Part shown: positions 28,200 to 38,062 of the stretch, in pieces
How positions within the stretch are numbered: the first letter of the stretch is position 1
Layout of the letters: every line of letters begins with the position of its first letter
Source: Paracoccus salsus
GTDB lineage: Bacteria > Pseudomonadota > Alphaproteobacteria > Rhodobacterales > Rhodobacteraceae
Length of the DNA: 64,000 nucleotides
Assembly: GCF_021556615.1 (NCBI RefSeq)
Contig: NZ_JAKGGD010000001.1
Span: forward strand, 1-64,000
Reading direction: 5' to 3'
Translations under genes and position numbers: made by a program
Notes under the pieces: model-generated
The model's database searches: none
What the model saw: the letters and a program-made list of their open reading frames with translations, nothing else
Told to the model about the DNA's origin: nothing

Positions 28200-29333
28200 C
28201 TATTCGGCCGCGGTCTGCTCGGCCGCCGCCTCGGCCTCCAGCTTCTCGGCGCGGGCCTCGACCAGTTCGACGATGTGGTCGATCATCTGCGCGTTCGACA
28301 GCTTGTGGCTCTGCCGACCCGCCACATAGACCATGCCGCTGCCCGCGCCGCCGCCGGTGAAGCCCAGATCGGTCATCAGCGCCTCGCCCGGCCCGTTGAC
28401 CACGCAGCCGATGATCGACAGGCTCATCGGCGTCTTGATGTGTTCCAGCCGCTGTTCCAGCGCCTCGACCGTCTTGATGACGTCAAAGCCCTGACGCGCG
28501 CAGGACGGGCAGCTGATGATCTGCACGCCGCGCGTCCGCAGCCCCAGCGTTTTCAGGATCTCGAAGCCGACCTTGACCTCCTGGACCGGATCGGCCGACA
28601 GGCTGACGCGGATCGTGTCGCCGATGCCCGCCCACAGCAGATTGCCCAGCCCGACGGCGGATTTCACCGTGCCGCCGACGAAGCCGCCGGCCTCGGTGAT
28701 GCCCAGATGGATCGGCGCGTCGGTCGCCTCGGCCAGTTGCTGATAGGCGGCGGCGGCCAGGAACACGTCGCTGGCCTTCACGCTGATCTTGAAGTCGTGA
28801 AAATCGTTGTCTTCCAGGATCCTGATGTGATCCAGCCCGGATTCGACCATCGCATCCGGGCACGGCTCGCCGTATTTTTCCAGCAGGTGCCGTTCCAGCG
28901 ATCCGGCATTGACGCCGATGCGGATCGAACAGCCGTGATCCCGCGCCGCCCGGATCACCTCGCGCACCCGATCGGGACTGCCGATATTGCCGGGGTTGAT
29001 CCGCAGGCAGGCCGCGCCGGCCTCGGCCGCCTCGATGGCGCGCTTGTAGTGGAAATGAATGTCGGCGACGATCGGCACCGGGCTTTCGCGGCAGATCTCG
29101 CGCAGCGCGCGCGTGGTCTCCTGATCGGGGGCCGAGATGCGGACGATATCGGCCCCCGCATCGGCGGCCCGGATCACCTGATCCAGCGTGGCGCGCACGT
29201 CGTGGCCGTCGGTGTTGGTCATCGTCTGCACGCTGATCGGCGCGTCGCCCCCGACGGGGACGTTGCCAACCATGATCTGACGGGATTTCCGCCGCTCGAT
29301 AGTGCGCCAGGGACGGATCGGGTTCAGCGACAT
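28200..29333 (-). CDS. ispG: 4-hydroxy-3-methylbut-2-enyl diphosphate synthase (IspG/GcpE)
   Basis: A 377-residue iron-sulfur enzyme of the MEP isoprenoid pathway that reduces the cyclic diphosphate MEcPP. Motifs: [11 protein letters not shown] near the N-terminus, [18 protein letters not shown], and the [4Fe-4S] cysteines in [13 protein letters not shown] and [12 protein letters not shown]. The start is MSLNPIRPW with GGAG upstream. The last twenty residues are an Ala/Glu tail beyond the conserved domain. Transcribed alone or with the upstream thiamine pyrophosphokinase cluster, whose stop lies 80 bp before this start. Confidence 0.96.
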   Translation of the reverse strand: MSLNPIRPWRTIERRKSRQIMVGNVPVGGDAPISVQTMTNTDGHDVRATLDQVIRAADAGADIVRISAPDQETTRALREICRESPVPIVADIHFHYKRAIEAAEAGAACLRINPGNIGSPDRVREVIRAARDHGCSIRIGVNAGSLERHLLEKYGEPCPDAMVESGLDHIRILEDNDFHDFKISVKASDVFLAAAAYQQLAEATDAPIHLGITEAGGFVGGTVKSAVGLGNLLWAGIGDTIRVSLSADPVQEVKVGFEILKTLGLRTRGVQIISCPSCARQGFDVIKTVEALEQRLEHIKTPMSLSIIGCVVNGPGEALMTDLGFTGGGAGSGMVYVAGRQSHKLSNAQMIDHIVELVEARAEKLEAEAAAEQTAAE

Positions 29334-29413
29334 GCGGATCTCCGGGTTGCGCCCCACCAGATAAGCCATCCGGGCAGGCACGGCAACCGCCGCACACAGC
29401 CGTGATCGGCGCC

Positions 29414-30079
29414 TCAGCCCCGTGGCAGTCGCAGGGCCGTCATCACCGTTGCCAACGAGTCGCGTGGCAGCATCACCAGCATCTTGCCCTCGATCCGCAG
29501 CGTCACAAGCCCCGTCGCCATGTTCGATGTGCCGACACGTGTCGCCGGCGCAAACTCGATCCCTTCTATCGGCCATTCAAGGCCGGTGCTGACCCCGCGC
29601 GCCGAACCCATCGGATAGAGCGAGACCCGCGTGCCGGGCATCAGCGGCAAGGTCAGGCGTGGCGGCGCAAGAAACACGACGTCATCGCTGGCCAGCAGGA
29701 TCACGGGCGGACGCACGACATTCGCCATCGCGGTCAGCACGGCCAGTGTGTGATCCAGACGCAACCCTGCAAAGCCAAGCGCGATGACAAACGGGGCCGC
29801 GATGCGGATCATGCATTTGGTGAAGTCCGTGCTGTCCTGTTCGGCGACATGGACCACGCGCCCGGTCGGGATCATGCGACGAGCGGCGGGGCTGATGCTG
29901 TCCAGATCCCCGATCACCCAGTCGGGCGGCTTTCCCAGAGCCAGCGCCCGGTCCGCGCCGCCATCCGCGGCGACCAGCGTCGGCGCGACCGACAAGGCCT
30001 GCGCCATCTCGTCGGGCTTGACAGCGCCGGCGCCGATAATGGTCACGCCGCGATCCGAGATCACCAGCGGTGGAATCAT
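29414..30079 (-). CDS. Thiamine pyrophosphokinase
   Basis: A 221-residue enzyme transferring pyrophosphate from ATP to thiamine, giving thiamine diphosphate. Motifs: [36 protein letters not shown] and [15 protein letters not shown], the usual TPK catalytic-domain series, and a C-terminal beta-rich thiamine-binding domain. It overlaps the DUF2842 gene upstream by 4 bp (ATGA), so it is translated with it. No ABC thiamine transporter is beside it. Confidence 0.92.
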   Translation of the reverse strand: MIPPLVISDRGVTIIGAGAVKPDEMAQALSVAPTLVAADGGADRALALGKPPDWVIGDLDSISPAARRMIPTGRVVHVAEQDSTDFTKCMIRIAAPFVIALGFAGLRLDHTLAVLTAMANVVRPPVILLASDDVVFLAPPRLTLPLMPGTRVSLYPMGSARGVSTGLEWPIEGIEFAPATRVGTSNMATGLVTLRIEGKMLVMLPRDSLATVMTALRLPRG

Positions 30080-30288
30080 TCGCTGCGGCCGATTCCGGTG
30101 AAGATGCGCTTCAGCGGCAGGATCCAGACCAGCCCCAGGCCGACATAGATCAGCAGTTCGATCCAGATCGGCTGCCGCCCCCAGCGCGCATCCATCCAGT
30201 TCACCAGGCTCACCGCCACCACGACATAGGCCGGCAGACCAAAAACGAGGATCAGCACCGACAGCCTCTTGCGGTTCTTCACATCCAT
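30076..30288 (-). CDS. DUF2842 membrane protein
   Basis: A 70-residue protein with two predicted membrane helices (VLILVFGLPAYVVVAVSLV and IELLIYVGLGLVWILPL), joined by a loop WMDARWGRQP, ending KRIFTGIG. This matches the DUF2842 family of small alphaproteobacterial membrane proteins; function unknown. It shares one base with the stop of the upstream oxidoreductase (TGATG) and overlaps the downstream thiamine kinase by 4 bp, so the three genes form one coupled unit. GAAGG precedes the start. Confidence 0.88.
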   Translation of the reverse strand: MDVKNRKRLSVLILVFGLPAYVVVAVSLVNWMDARWGRQPIWIELLIYVGLGLVWILPLKRIFTGIGRSE

Positions 30289-30887
30289 CACGCCTTCCTT
30301 CCCCGTTTCAGAGCTTCCGCACCCTCGGCCAGTTGCGTCAGACGTTTCCGCCAACCCGCCATGCGACGTTCGGCCCCGCCGCGCCGGACCGGCCCGAAAA
30401 AGCCGATCCGCAGGGGCTTTATGCCGCAAAAGCCCAGCACCTGATGGCTCAGCCTTCTGCCAAGCGGATTGCCGAAGCGCAGCTTAAGCCATGGGACCGG
30501 CGTGTCGGTCGTCACCAGCACATCGCCCGAGCGTCCCTTCAGCAGCTTGTCCCAGAAGGGGCTGCGCTTGTGGTATTGAAAGGTCGTGCCGGGCAGGAAC
30601 ACCCGATCGTAAAAACCCTTCAACAGTGCCGGTTCCGCGCCCCACCACAGCGGGTGCGCGATCACGACGTGATCGGCATCCAGAATGGCCTGCGTGGCGC
30701 GCTGCAGATCCTCTTCCAGCGGCTGCGGTTCTGCATAGCCCCGATGCAGGATCGGATCGAAGCGCAAGTCGCGAATGGCGATCCGGTCGATCATGTGATG
30801 GGCCGGCAACGCACGCTGATAGAGATCCAGCAGATGGGCCGCCAGGCGGTCCCTGTCGGGATGGCCGTCGATCAGCAGGACCCGCAT
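30288..30887 (-). CDS. NAD(P)H-dependent flavodoxin-fold oxidoreductase
   Basis: A 199-residue protein of the NAD(P)H:quinone oxidoreductase / flavodoxin-like fold family. Visible: MRVLLIDGHPDRDRLA (FMN phosphate loop), HVVIAHPLWWGAEPALLKGFYDRVFLPGTTF (the conserved PLWWxxxPAxLKGxxDRV signature) and GVLVTTDTP-like (here DVLVTTDTPVPWLK). It is expected to reduce quinones or similar electrophiles with FMN or FAD. It begins 7 bp after purA ends and is coupled to DUF2842. Confidence 0.88.
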   Translation of the reverse strand: MRVLLIDGHPDRDRLAAHLLDLYQRALPAHHMIDRIAIRDLRFDPILHRGYAEPQPLEEDLQRATQAILDADHVVIAHPLWWGAEPALLKGFYDRVFLPGTTFQYHKRSPFWDKLLKGRSGDVLVTTDTPVPWLKLRFGNPLGRRLSHQVLGFCGIKPLRIGFFGPVRRGGAERRMAGWRKRLTQLAEGAEALKRGRKA

Positions 30888-30893
30888 GGCCGG

Positions 30894-32186
30894 TCAGTCC
30901 GCGAACGGATCGGTTACGAGGATCGTGTCGTCACGCTGCGGGCTGGTGGACAGCATCGCGACGGGACACTGGATCAGCTCTTCGACGCGGCGCACATACT
31001 TGATCGCGGCGGCCGGCAGTTCGGCCCAGCTGCGCGCGCCTTCGGTCGATTCCTGCCAGCCGTCCATTTCCTCGTAGATCGGGGTGACTTTCGCCTGCAA
31101 CGCCGCGGCGGTGGGCAGGTAGTCGTACCGCTTGCCGTCGATCTCGTAGCCGACGCAGATCTTCAGCGTCTCGAACCCGTCCAGCACGTCCAGCTTGGTC
31201 AGCGCGATGCCGTTCACGCCGCTGATCGCGCAGGTCTGGCGCACCAGCACCGCATCGAACCAGCCGCAGCGCCGCTTGCGGCCTGTAACGGTGCCGAACT
31301 CGTGGCCGCGCTCGCCCAGTCGCTGGCCGTCGGCATCGTCCAGCTCGGTCGGGAACGGCCCCTCGCCCACGCGGGTCGTATAGGCCTTGACGATCCCCAG
31401 CACGAACCCGATCGCCCCCGGCCCCATCCCGGTCCCCGAGGCCGCTGCACCCGAGGTCGTCGTGGACGAGGTGACATAGGGATAGGTGCCGAAATCGATG
31501 TCCAGCAAGGACCCCTGGGCGCCCTCGAAGAGGATGCGCTTGCCGGCCTTGCGCGCCTCGGCCATGATCTTCCAGACCGGTCGCGCGTAAGGCAGCAGCT
31601 TCGGCGCGATGTCTTGCAGCCTGGCCTTCAGCTCGACGCGGTCGATGGCCGTCGCCCCCAGTCCCGAACGCAGCGCATCGTGATGGGCCAGAAGGCGATC
31701 CAGACGCGCATCCAGCGTCTCCTCGTCGGCCAGGTCGGCCACGCGGATCGTGCGGCGACCCACCTTGTCCTCGTAGGCGGGGCCGATGCCGCGGCCGGTG
31801 GTGCCGATCCTGGCCTTTCCCGCGGCTTCCTCGCGCAGCGTGTCGAGGTCCTGGTGCAGCGGCAGGATCAGCGGCGTGTTTTCCGCGATGATGAGATTGT
31901 CGGGAGAGATCGAGACCCCCTGCCCCGAGAGCTTGTCGATCTCGGAAAACAAGGCCCACGGGTCCAGCACGACGCCATTCCCGATGACCGCCAGCTTGCC
32001 CTCGCGCACGATGCCCGAAGGCAGCAGCGACAGCTTGAACACCGTGTCGCCGATGACCAGCGTGTGGCCGGCATTGTGGCCGCCCTGGAACCGCGCGATC
32101 ACGTCGGCGCGTTCCGACAGCCAGTCGACGATCTTGCCCTTGCCCTCGTCGCCCCATTGCGCGCCGACAACCACCACATTGGCCAT
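30894..32186 (-). CDS. purA: Adenylosuccinate synthase
   Basis: A 430-residue GTP-dependent enzyme converting IMP and aspartate to adenylosuccinate in AMP synthesis. Motifs: [16 protein letters not shown] (P-loop and catalytic Asp), [12 protein letters not shown] (catalytic His), [41 protein letters not shown] and the base-binding TKLDVLDG. Full length and intact. Its 5' side faces the divergent methyltransferase gene across 217 bp. Confidence 0.97.
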   Translation of the reverse strand: MANVVVVGAQWGDEGKGKIVDWLSERADVIARFQGGHNAGHTLVIGDTVFKLSLLPSGIVREGKLAVIGNGVVLDPWALFSEIDKLSGQGVSISPDNLIIAENTPLILPLHQDLDTLREEAAGKARIGTTGRGIGPAYEDKVGRRTIRVADLADEETLDARLDRLLAHHDALRSGLGATAIDRVELKARLQDIAPKLLPYARPVWKIMAEARKAGKRILFEGAQGSLLDIDFGTYPYVTSSTTTSGAAASGTGMGPGAIGFVLGIVKAYTTRVGEGPFPTELDDADGQRLGERGHEFGTVTGRKRRCGWFDAVLVRQTCAISGVNGIALTKLDVLDGFETLKICVGYEIDGKRYDYLPTAAALQAKVTPIYEEMDGWQESTEGARSWAELPAAAIKYVRRVEELIQCPVAMLSTSPQRDDTILVTDPFAD

Positions 32187-32403
32187 GAGCCGGTCCTTCT
32201 TCTGCCCGAAAATTGTCCGTCAAAGGGTCTAGCGCATGCGGCAAGCGGGGAAAAGCCGCGAATTCGACGCGGCCGGGCGGGCCGGCCGGGGTTCGGATCG
32301 CCAGCGATGGCGGCCGGGCGGCGCCGACCGCAGGGCCGGCAGGGCCTTGTCGCTTGTGCCGATCGGGGCGACATGGCAGATCGGCACCGAGAGGAACCAC
32401 GTC

Positions 32404-33600
32404 ATGAGCGATCTGCCCGTCCTGCGCCTGCGACCGAAATCCAAGCCCCAGGCGATCCGCCACGGCTTTCCGTGGGTCTTCGCCGACGAGGCGGTGCTGG
32501 ACCGGCGCACCCGCGCCTTGCCTCCGGGCGGTTTCGCCCTGCTCGAGGATGCCGAGCGGCGCGCGATGGCGCTGGTCACGGTCAACCCGGTCTCGAAGAT
32601 CGTTGCCCGCGTCATGGATGCCGACCCCGAGGCGCGGATCGACGGGGCGTGGCTGCGCGCGCGCATCCGCCGCGCGCTGGCGATGCGCGAAAGGCTGTAT
32701 GACGCGCCGTTCTACCGGCTGATCCATGCCGAAGCGGACGGGTTGCCGGGGTTGGTCATCGACCGCTTCGGCGATGCCGCCGTCATGCAGCCCAACGCCG
32801 CCTGGGCCGACGCCATGGCGACCCAGATCGCCGATGCCCTGGCCGAGGTGACCGGCGTCTCGACCGTCATCATGAACGGCCAGGGTCGCGCCCGCACGCT
32901 GGAGGGGCTGGACGAACGGATGGAGGTGCTGCTTGGGGCAGCCCCGACTGCGCCGGTGCAGGTGACGATGAACGGCGCGACCTATCTGGCCGACCTGACC
33001 GGCGGGCAGAAGACCGGGCTGTTTCTCGATCAGCGGCCGAATCACGCCTTCGCGCAGCGACTGGCCGAGGGCGCGGATACGCTTGACGTGTTCAGCCATG
33101 TCGGGGGATTCGGACTGGCGTCCCTTGCGGCGGGTGCGTCGCGCGCCACCTGCGTCGATGGCAGCGCGGCGGCGCTGGACCTGGCGATGGGCGGCGCGAC
33201 CGCGATGGGCGTCGCAGACAGGCTTGAGACGCGTCGCGCGGATGCCTTCAAGGCGATGGAAGAGATGGCCGCCGAGGACAGGCGCTTTGATCTGGTGGTC
33301 TGCGATCCACCGGCCTTCGCGCCCTCGAAACAGGCGCTGGATGCCGGATTGCGCGCCTATGAGCGCGTCGCGCGGCTGGCCGCACAGCTGGTCGCCCCGG
33401 GCGGATATCTGGTGCTGTGCAGTTGCAGTCATGCCGCCGATCTGACGCAGTTCCGCAATGTCAGCGCGCGCGGCATCGGACGCGGCGGCCGTCGCGGCGT
33501 TCTGATCCACGCTGGCCAGGCGGGTCCCGACCACCCGACCCTGCCGCAACTGGCCGAGACCGGCTATCTGAAGGCGCTGTTCTTCCGGCTGGATGGATGA
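32404..33600 (+). CDS. Class I SAM-dependent rRNA methyltransferase, RlmI-like
   Basis: A 398-residue protein with an N-terminal PUA-like domain (LRLRPKSKPQAIRHGFPWVFADEAVL), a middle domain (YRLIHAEADGLPGLVIDRFGD) and a Rossmann methyltransferase domain with LDVFSHVGGFGLASLAAGA (SAM loop) and FDLVVCDPPAFAPSK (catalytic DPPxF). This is the layout of RlmI-type 23S rRNA cytosine-C5 methyltransferases; the catalytic cysteines LVLCSCSH are present. The exact rRNA target is not deducible. Its stop overlaps the PIN-protein start (ATGA). Confidence 0.9.
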   Translation: MSDLPVLRLRPKSKPQAIRHGFPWVFADEAVLDRRTRALPPGGFALLEDAERRAMALVTVNPVSKIVARVMDADPEARIDGAWLRARIRRALAMRERLYDAPFYRLIHAEADGLPGLVIDRFGDAAVMQPNAAWADAMATQIADALAEVTGVSTVIMNGQGRARTLEGLDERMEVLLGAAPTAPVQVTMNGATYLADLTGGQKTGLFLDQRPNHAFAQRLAEGADTLDVFSHVGGFGLASLAAGASRATCVDGSAAALDLAMGGATAMGVADRLETRRADAFKAMEEMAAEDRRFDLVVCDPPAFAPSKQALDAGLRAYERVARLAAQLVAPGGYLVLCSCSHAADLTQFRNVSARGIGRGGRRGVLIHAGQAGPDHPTLPQLAETGYLKALFFRLDG

Positions 33601-34136
33601 AGGCGGTCCTCGACGCGAATGTGCTGTTCCCCACGATTCTGCGCGAGATCCTGACAGATGTCGCGGCTGCGGGGCTTTACATGCCCTTGTGGTCGCCACG
33701 CATTCTCGCGGAATGGCGCCACGCGGCCGCCCGGCTGGGGCCCGATCCCGATTCCGTGGCGGGGGCCGAGATCGCGCTGCTAACCGCCAGGTTTCCGGCC
33801 GCCACCGTCGACCACGCCGGCACGCGCGCCATCGACCTGAACCTGCCGGACCCGGACGACCGGCACGTGATCGAGGCTGCGCTGGCCGGCAATGCCAGCC
33901 TGATCGTCACCGCCAATCTGCGCGATTTCCCGCGAGGGATCATGACCGGGCTGGGCTTGCGGGCCATCCATCCCGACGCCTTCCTGCTGGACCTGCATGA
34001 AGCGGACCCGGCGCCTGTCGCCGCCGCCGCATGGTCCGCCCGCGACAAGGCCGCGCGGCTGGGAGGGCCGATGACCCTGGACGAGATGCTGAAACGCAGC
34101 CGGCTGCCCCGCCTGGCGCGCGCAGTGAGAGGTTGA
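33597..34136 (+). CDS. PIN domain-containing protein coupled to the methyltransferase gene
   Basis: A 179-residue protein with a PIN nuclease fold: VLDANVLFPTILREIL (first Asp, residue 6), the WR/E helix (ILAEWRHAAARLG), LNLPDPDDRHVIEAALAGNASLIVTANLRDFP (acidic cluster and the usual TxNxxDFP ending). Many PIN proteins are toxin RNases, but no antitoxin gene lies next to it; instead its ATG overlaps the stop of an rRNA methyltransferase gene. A role in RNA handling together with that enzyme is an inference. The C-terminal 45 residues form an extra helical tail. Confidence 0.85.
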   Translation: MKAVLDANVLFPTILREILTDVAAAGLYMPLWSPRILAEWRHAAARLGPDPDSVAGAEIALLTARFPAATVDHAGTRAIDLNLPDPDDRHVIEAALAGNASLIVTANLRDFPRGIMTGLGLRAIHPDAFLLDLHEADPAPVAAAAWSARDKAARLGGPMTLDEMLKRSRLPRLARAVRG

Positions 34137-34146
34137 ACCGAGTTGC

Positions 34147-34160
34147 TGTTAACGCTAACA
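34147..34160. promoter_or_regulatory. LacI-type palindrome upstream of zwf
   Basis: TGTTAACGCTAACA is a near-perfect palindrome with the central CG typical of LacI-family operators (GTTA-NCGN-TAAC). It lies 37 bp before the zwf start in the 60-bp gap after the PIN gene. Almost the same site (GTTATCGCTAAC) precedes edd. Confidence 0.6.
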
Positions 34161-34196
34161 AGGGGTATGGCGGAAGCCAACCGTAAGGAGAACAGC

Positions 34197-35648
34197 ATGG
34201 TCTCGCGCGTCATACCTGTAGATGATTTCGACATCGTGATTTTCGGCGCCACCGGCGATCTGGCGCATCGCAAGATCCTGCCGGGCCTTTTCCGGCGTTT
34301 CGTGGCCGGACAGATTCCAGCGACCGCGCGCATCATCGGCGCTGCACGGACCGAACAGGACGACGACGGTTTCCGCGCCGAGGCCGCCAGCGCCATTGCC
34401 GAGTTCGCAGGCGTCAAGAAGAACGACCCGCATCTGGCGCAGTTTCTGGAATTGCTGGGCTATACCGCCATCGACGCCAAGGGCGAGGGCGGCTGGAACG
34501 CGTTGAAGTCGCGCATGCGCGAGGGCGCGGTGCATGCCTTCTATCTCTCGGTCGCGCCGTCGCTTTTCGGCGACATCGCCGAGCGACTGGCCGGACACGG
34601 CATCGCGGACGACAACAGCCGCGTGGTGGTCGAGAAACCCTTCGGCCGCGACCTCGCAAGCGCGCGTGCGCTGAACCAGGTGCTGGCCAGGCATTTCGAC
34701 GAGCATCAGGTCTATCGGATCGACCATTACCTCGGCAAGGAAACCGTGCAGAACCTGATGGCCGTCCGGTTCGCCAATATCCTGTTCGAGCCGTTGTGGA
34801 ACGCCCAGCATGTCGATCACGTGCAGATCACCGTCGCGGAAACAGTCGGCGTGGCGGGGCGGGGCAGCTATTACGACAAGTCCGGCGCGATCCGGGACAT
34901 GGTTCAGAATCACATGATGCAGCTTCTGTGCCTGATCGCGATGGAGCCGCCCTATCATTTCGACCCTGACGCGGTGCGCGACGAGAAGCTGAAGGTGATC
35001 CGCGCGCTGGAACCGCTGAAGCCCGAAGACATCGTGCGCGGGCAGTATCACGCGGAGGGTGGGGACGGCAGCTATCTCGATGATGCCGAGAACCCCGATT
35101 CGCGTACGGAAAGCTATGTGGCGATGAAGGTTCGCATCTCGAACTGGCGCTGGCAGGGCACGCCCTTCTACCTGCGGACCGGAAAAAAGCTGCGGGCGCG
35201 GACCAGCGAGATCGCGATCACCTTCAAGGAGCCGCCGCACTCGATCTTCGATGACAGCGGTGTGCCGAAGGCCAACGAACTTGTCATCCGCCTGCAGCCG
35301 AACGAAGGTATGAACCTGAAGGTGATGATCAAGGAACCGGGGCCCGGAGGGATGCGGCTGGTGCAGGTACCGCTGGACATGTCCTTCGCGGTTGCGCTGG
35401 GGGCCGACGGGGCCGACATGCCCGACGCTTACGAGCGTCTGATCATGGATGTGATCCGCGGCAACCAGACCTTGTTCATGCGTGGCGACGAGGTCGAGGC
35501 CGCCTGGGCCTGGACCGACCCGATCATCGAGGCGTGGGAGGACAGCAAGCGCCGCCCCGAGCCTTACGATTCAGGATCGTCGGGCCCCGAAGAGGCGCTG
35601 CGCCTGATGCATCGCGACAACCGGCGCTGGAGGGAGCTGAGGGCATGA
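34197..35648 (+). CDS. zwf: Glucose-6-phosphate 1-dehydrogenase
   Basis: A 483-residue enzyme oxidising glucose 6-phosphate to 6-phosphogluconolactone with NAD(P). Motifs: VIFGATGDLAHRKILPGLF (dinucleotide binding), VVVEKPFGRDL, and the active-site RIDHYLGKETVQNLM. The start at MVSRVIPVDDF has AAGGAG upstream. It opens the zwf-pgl-pgi operon, feeding 6-phosphogluconate to edd, which lies 7 kb downstream. The LacI-type palindrome before it suggests repression relieved by a sugar-phosphate signal. Confidence 0.97.
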   Translation: MVSRVIPVDDFDIVIFGATGDLAHRKILPGLFRRFVAGQIPATARIIGAARTEQDDDGFRAEAASAIAEFAGVKKNDPHLAQFLELLGYTAIDAKGEGGWNALKSRMREGAVHAFYLSVAPSLFGDIAERLAGHGIADDNSRVVVEKPFGRDLASARALNQVLARHFDEHQVYRIDHYLGKETVQNLMAVRFANILFEPLWNAQHVDHVQITVAETVGVAGRGSYYDKSGAIRDMVQNHMMQLLCLIAMEPPYHFDPDAVRDEKLKVIRALEPLKPEDIVRGQYHAEGGDGSYLDDAENPDSRTESYVAMKVRISNWRWQGTPFYLRTGKKLRARTSEIAITFKEPPHSIFDDSGVPKANELVIRLQPNEGMNLKVMIKEPGPGGMRLVQVPLDMSFAVALGADGADMPDAYERLIMDVIRGNQTLFMRGDEVEAAWAWTDPIIEAWEDSKRRPEPYDSGSSGPEEALRLMHRDNRRWRELRA

Positions 35649-36322
35649 GCATGGATTTCAGAGAGTATCCCGATCGCGAGATGCTGGCCCTGTCGCTGGC
35701 CGACCAGGTGGCCTCGCAGCTTGTCCAGCACCTGCACGGCGCCGACCGCGCCAGCCTGTGTGTGCCGGGCGGCACAACGCCTACCCCGGTCTTCGAAACG
35801 CTCAGCGGCACCGATCTCGAGTGGGAGCGGGTGACCGTCTTCCTGGGCGACGAACGCTGGGTGGACGGCCATCACAAGCGCTCGAACAGCAGGCTTCTGC
35901 GACGGCATCTGCTGAAGGACCGCGCCGCATCGGCCGAGTATATCGACCTTTATACCGGCGCCGCCCGGCCCGAAGATGCGACCGACGCGCTGGCCGAACG
36001 CCTGACACCGCATCTGCCGATCACCGTCGTCATTCTGGGAATGGGCAACGACATGCACACCGCCAGCCTGTTTCCGGGCGCCGACCGGCTGCAAGAGGCG
36101 CTTGCCTCCAACGCCCCCGCGGTGATGGCCATCCGCGCCGATGGCGCGGATGAACCGCGCATCACCCTGACCCGGCCGCTGCTGTCGAACGCGATCCACA
36201 CGCATCTTCTGATCATGGGGCCCGAGAAACGCGAGGCGCTGGAACGCGCGCAGAAGCTGACTCCGGCCGAGGCGCCGATCCGCGCCTTCCTGGACGATGC
36301 CACCGTCCACTGGGCCGAGTAG
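35645..36322 (+). CDS. pgl: 6-phosphogluconolactonase
   Basis: A 225-residue DevB/SOL-type lactonase hydrolysing 6-phosphogluconolactone. Motifs: LCVPGGTTPTPVFETLS, VTVFLGDERWVDGHHKRSNSRLL and VVILGMGNDMHTASLFPGA. In the last block the usual GDGHTAS reads GNDMHTAS, so the conserved order (G-M-G-x-D/N-x-H-T-A-S-L-F-P) is kept with Asn-Asp for the common acid. It overlaps zwf by 4 bp (ATGA) and precedes pgi by 13 bp. Confidence 0.94.
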   Translation: MSMDFREYPDREMLALSLADQVASQLVQHLHGADRASLCVPGGTTPTPVFETLSGTDLEWERVTVFLGDERWVDGHHKRSNSRLLRRHLLKDRAASAEYIDLYTGAARPEDATDALAERLTPHLPITVVILGMGNDMHTASLFPGADRLQEALASNAPAVMAIRADGADEPRITLTRPLLSNAIHTHLLIMGPEKREALERAQKLTPAEAPIRAFLDDATVHWAE

Positions 36323-36335
36323 AAGGGAACGCGCC

Positions 36336-37946
36336 ATGACCGATCTCTGGCAAGAGCTGACATCGCATCGCGCTTCGCAGGGCGATGGGGGCATCATCGA
36401 GCTTTTCGATGCGGATCCGGACCGCGCCACCGACTTTTCGGTCCGGGCGGACGATCTGGTCTTCGACTTCTCGAAGACGATGATCGATGCACGGGCGCGC
36501 GAATTGCTGCTGGACCTGGCGCGCACGGCGCAGGTCGAGGACCGCCGCGAGGCGATGTTCCGCGGCGAGCGCATCAACGAGACCGAAGGCCGCGCGGTCC
36601 TTCATACGGCGCTTCGCAATCTGGACGACAGCGTCCTCGTCGAGGGCCAGGACGTCATGCCCGCCCTGCGCGACACCCATGCAAGGATGACCGCCTTCGC
36701 CCGTGACGTGCGCTCGGGCCGCTATCGCGGCCAGGGCGGAGCGATCACGGATATCGTCAATATCGGCATCGGCGGCTCGGATCTGGGACCCTGCATGGCG
36801 GTGCTGGCGCTGGCGCCCTATCATGACGGCCCGCGCGCGCATTTCGTCAGCAATGTCGATGGCGCCGATATCGCCGACACGCTGGCGGGCCTCGATCCGG
36901 CGACCACCCTGGTGATCGTGGCCTCGAAGACCTTCACGACCATCGAAACCATGACCAACGCCGGAACGGCGCGCGACTGGATGGCCCGCAGCGTGGCCGA
37001 CCCGGCGGCGCAATTCGCCGCATTGTCGTCCTCGGCCGAAAGGACGGCCGATTTCGGGATCGACCCCGCCCGCGTCTTCGGCTTCGAGGATTGGGTCGGC
37101 GGACGCTATTCCGTCTGGGGGCCGATCGGACTTTCGCTGATGCTGGCCGTGGGACCCGAGGAATTCGACCGCTTTCTGGCGGGCGGGGCGGCGATGGACG
37201 CGCATTTCCGCAGCGCGCCGCTTGCCCGGAACCTGCCTGTGCTTCTGGCGCTGACGGGCATCTGGCATCATCAGGTCTGCGGCTATCCGACGCGGGCGGT
37301 GCTGCCCTACGACAATCGGCTGTTGCGCCTGCCGGCCTATCTGCAACAGCTTGAAATGGAATCGAACGGCAAGCGCGTGGCGATGGACGGCGGCGATCTG
37401 GACATCGTCTCAGGGCCGGTGGTCTGGGGCGAGCCGGGCACGAATGGCCAGCATGCCTTCTATCAGCTGATCCATCAGGGCACGATGCCGGTGCCGTGCG
37501 AGTTCATCCTTGCCGCCCAAGGCCACGAACGGGATCTGGCGCATCACCATATCCTGCTGGCGGCCAACTGCCTGGCCCAGTCCGAGGCGCTGATGCGCGG
37601 CCGGTCGCTGGACGAGGCACGGGCGCTGATGCGGGCCAAGGGGCTTGCGGGTGCCGAACTGGACCGCCAGGCCCGCCACCGCGTCTTTCCCGGAAACCGT
37701 CCATCGACGACGCTTCTGATCCCGCAGCTTGCGCCCTTCACGCTGGGGCAGATCGTGGCGCTTTACGAGCATCGCGTCTTCGTGGAAGGCGTCATCCTTG
37801 GCATCAACAGCTTCGATCAGTGGGGGGTCGAGCTGGGCAAGGAACTGGCGCTCAAGGTCGAACCGCTGTTGAAGGGCGAGACGGCGCCGGGCCATGATCC
37901 CTCGACCGAAAACCTGGCGGCCCTGTTCCGGTCGATGCGCGGCTAG
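36336..37946 (+). CDS. pgi: Glucose-6-phosphate isomerase
   Basis: A 536-residue enzyme interconverting glucose and fructose 6-phosphates. Motifs: INETEGRAVLHTALR, IVNIGIGGSDLGPCMA, FVSNVDGADIADTL, VASKTFTTIETMTNA, GGRYSVWGPIGLSL, and the C-terminal GVELGKELA. In organisms using the Entner-Doudoroff route it lets gluconeogenic carbon or fructose 6-phosphate enter via zwf, which explains its place in the operon. Confidence 0.97.
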   Translation: MTDLWQELTSHRASQGDGGIIELFDADPDRATDFSVRADDLVFDFSKTMIDARARELLLDLARTAQVEDRREAMFRGERINETEGRAVLHTALRNLDDSVLVEGQDVMPALRDTHARMTAFARDVRSGRYRGQGGAITDIVNIGIGGSDLGPCMAVLALAPYHDGPRAHFVSNVDGADIADTLAGLDPATTLVIVASKTFTTIETMTNAGTARDWMARSVADPAAQFAALSSSAERTADFGIDPARVFGFEDWVGGRYSVWGPIGLSLMLAVGPEEFDRFLAGGAAMDAHFRSAPLARNLPVLLALTGIWHHQVCGYPTRAVLPYDNRLLRLPAYLQQLEMESNGKRVAMDGGDLDIVSGPVVWGEPGTNGQHAFYQLIHQGTMPVPCEFILAAQGHERDLAHHHILLAANCLAQSEALMRGRSLDEARALMRAKGLAGAELDRQARHRVFPGNRPSTTLLIPQLAPFTLGQIVALYEHRVFVEGVILGINSFDQWGVELGKELALKVEPLLKGETAPGHDPSTENLAALFRSMRG

Positions 37947-38062
37947 ACCGCGCCCGAACACGCTGGTCGCGGCGCAATGGGGAAACCGCGCGCCAACCCA
38001 TGCTTCGGCTTTTCCTTGGCGCCGCGACAGCATAGGTTCGCCGCGACGGAAAGGAAGCGGAC

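Noticed and set aside
30931..33699. A 922-codon minus-strand frame across purA and the methyltransferase gene
   Set aside because: It is an out-of-frame reading of purA followed by antisense of the methyltransferase gene, without protein-like features.
33597..34136. Toxin-antitoxin system at the PIN gene
   Set aside because: No antitoxin-like gene is adjacent; the upstream partner is an rRNA methyltransferase.
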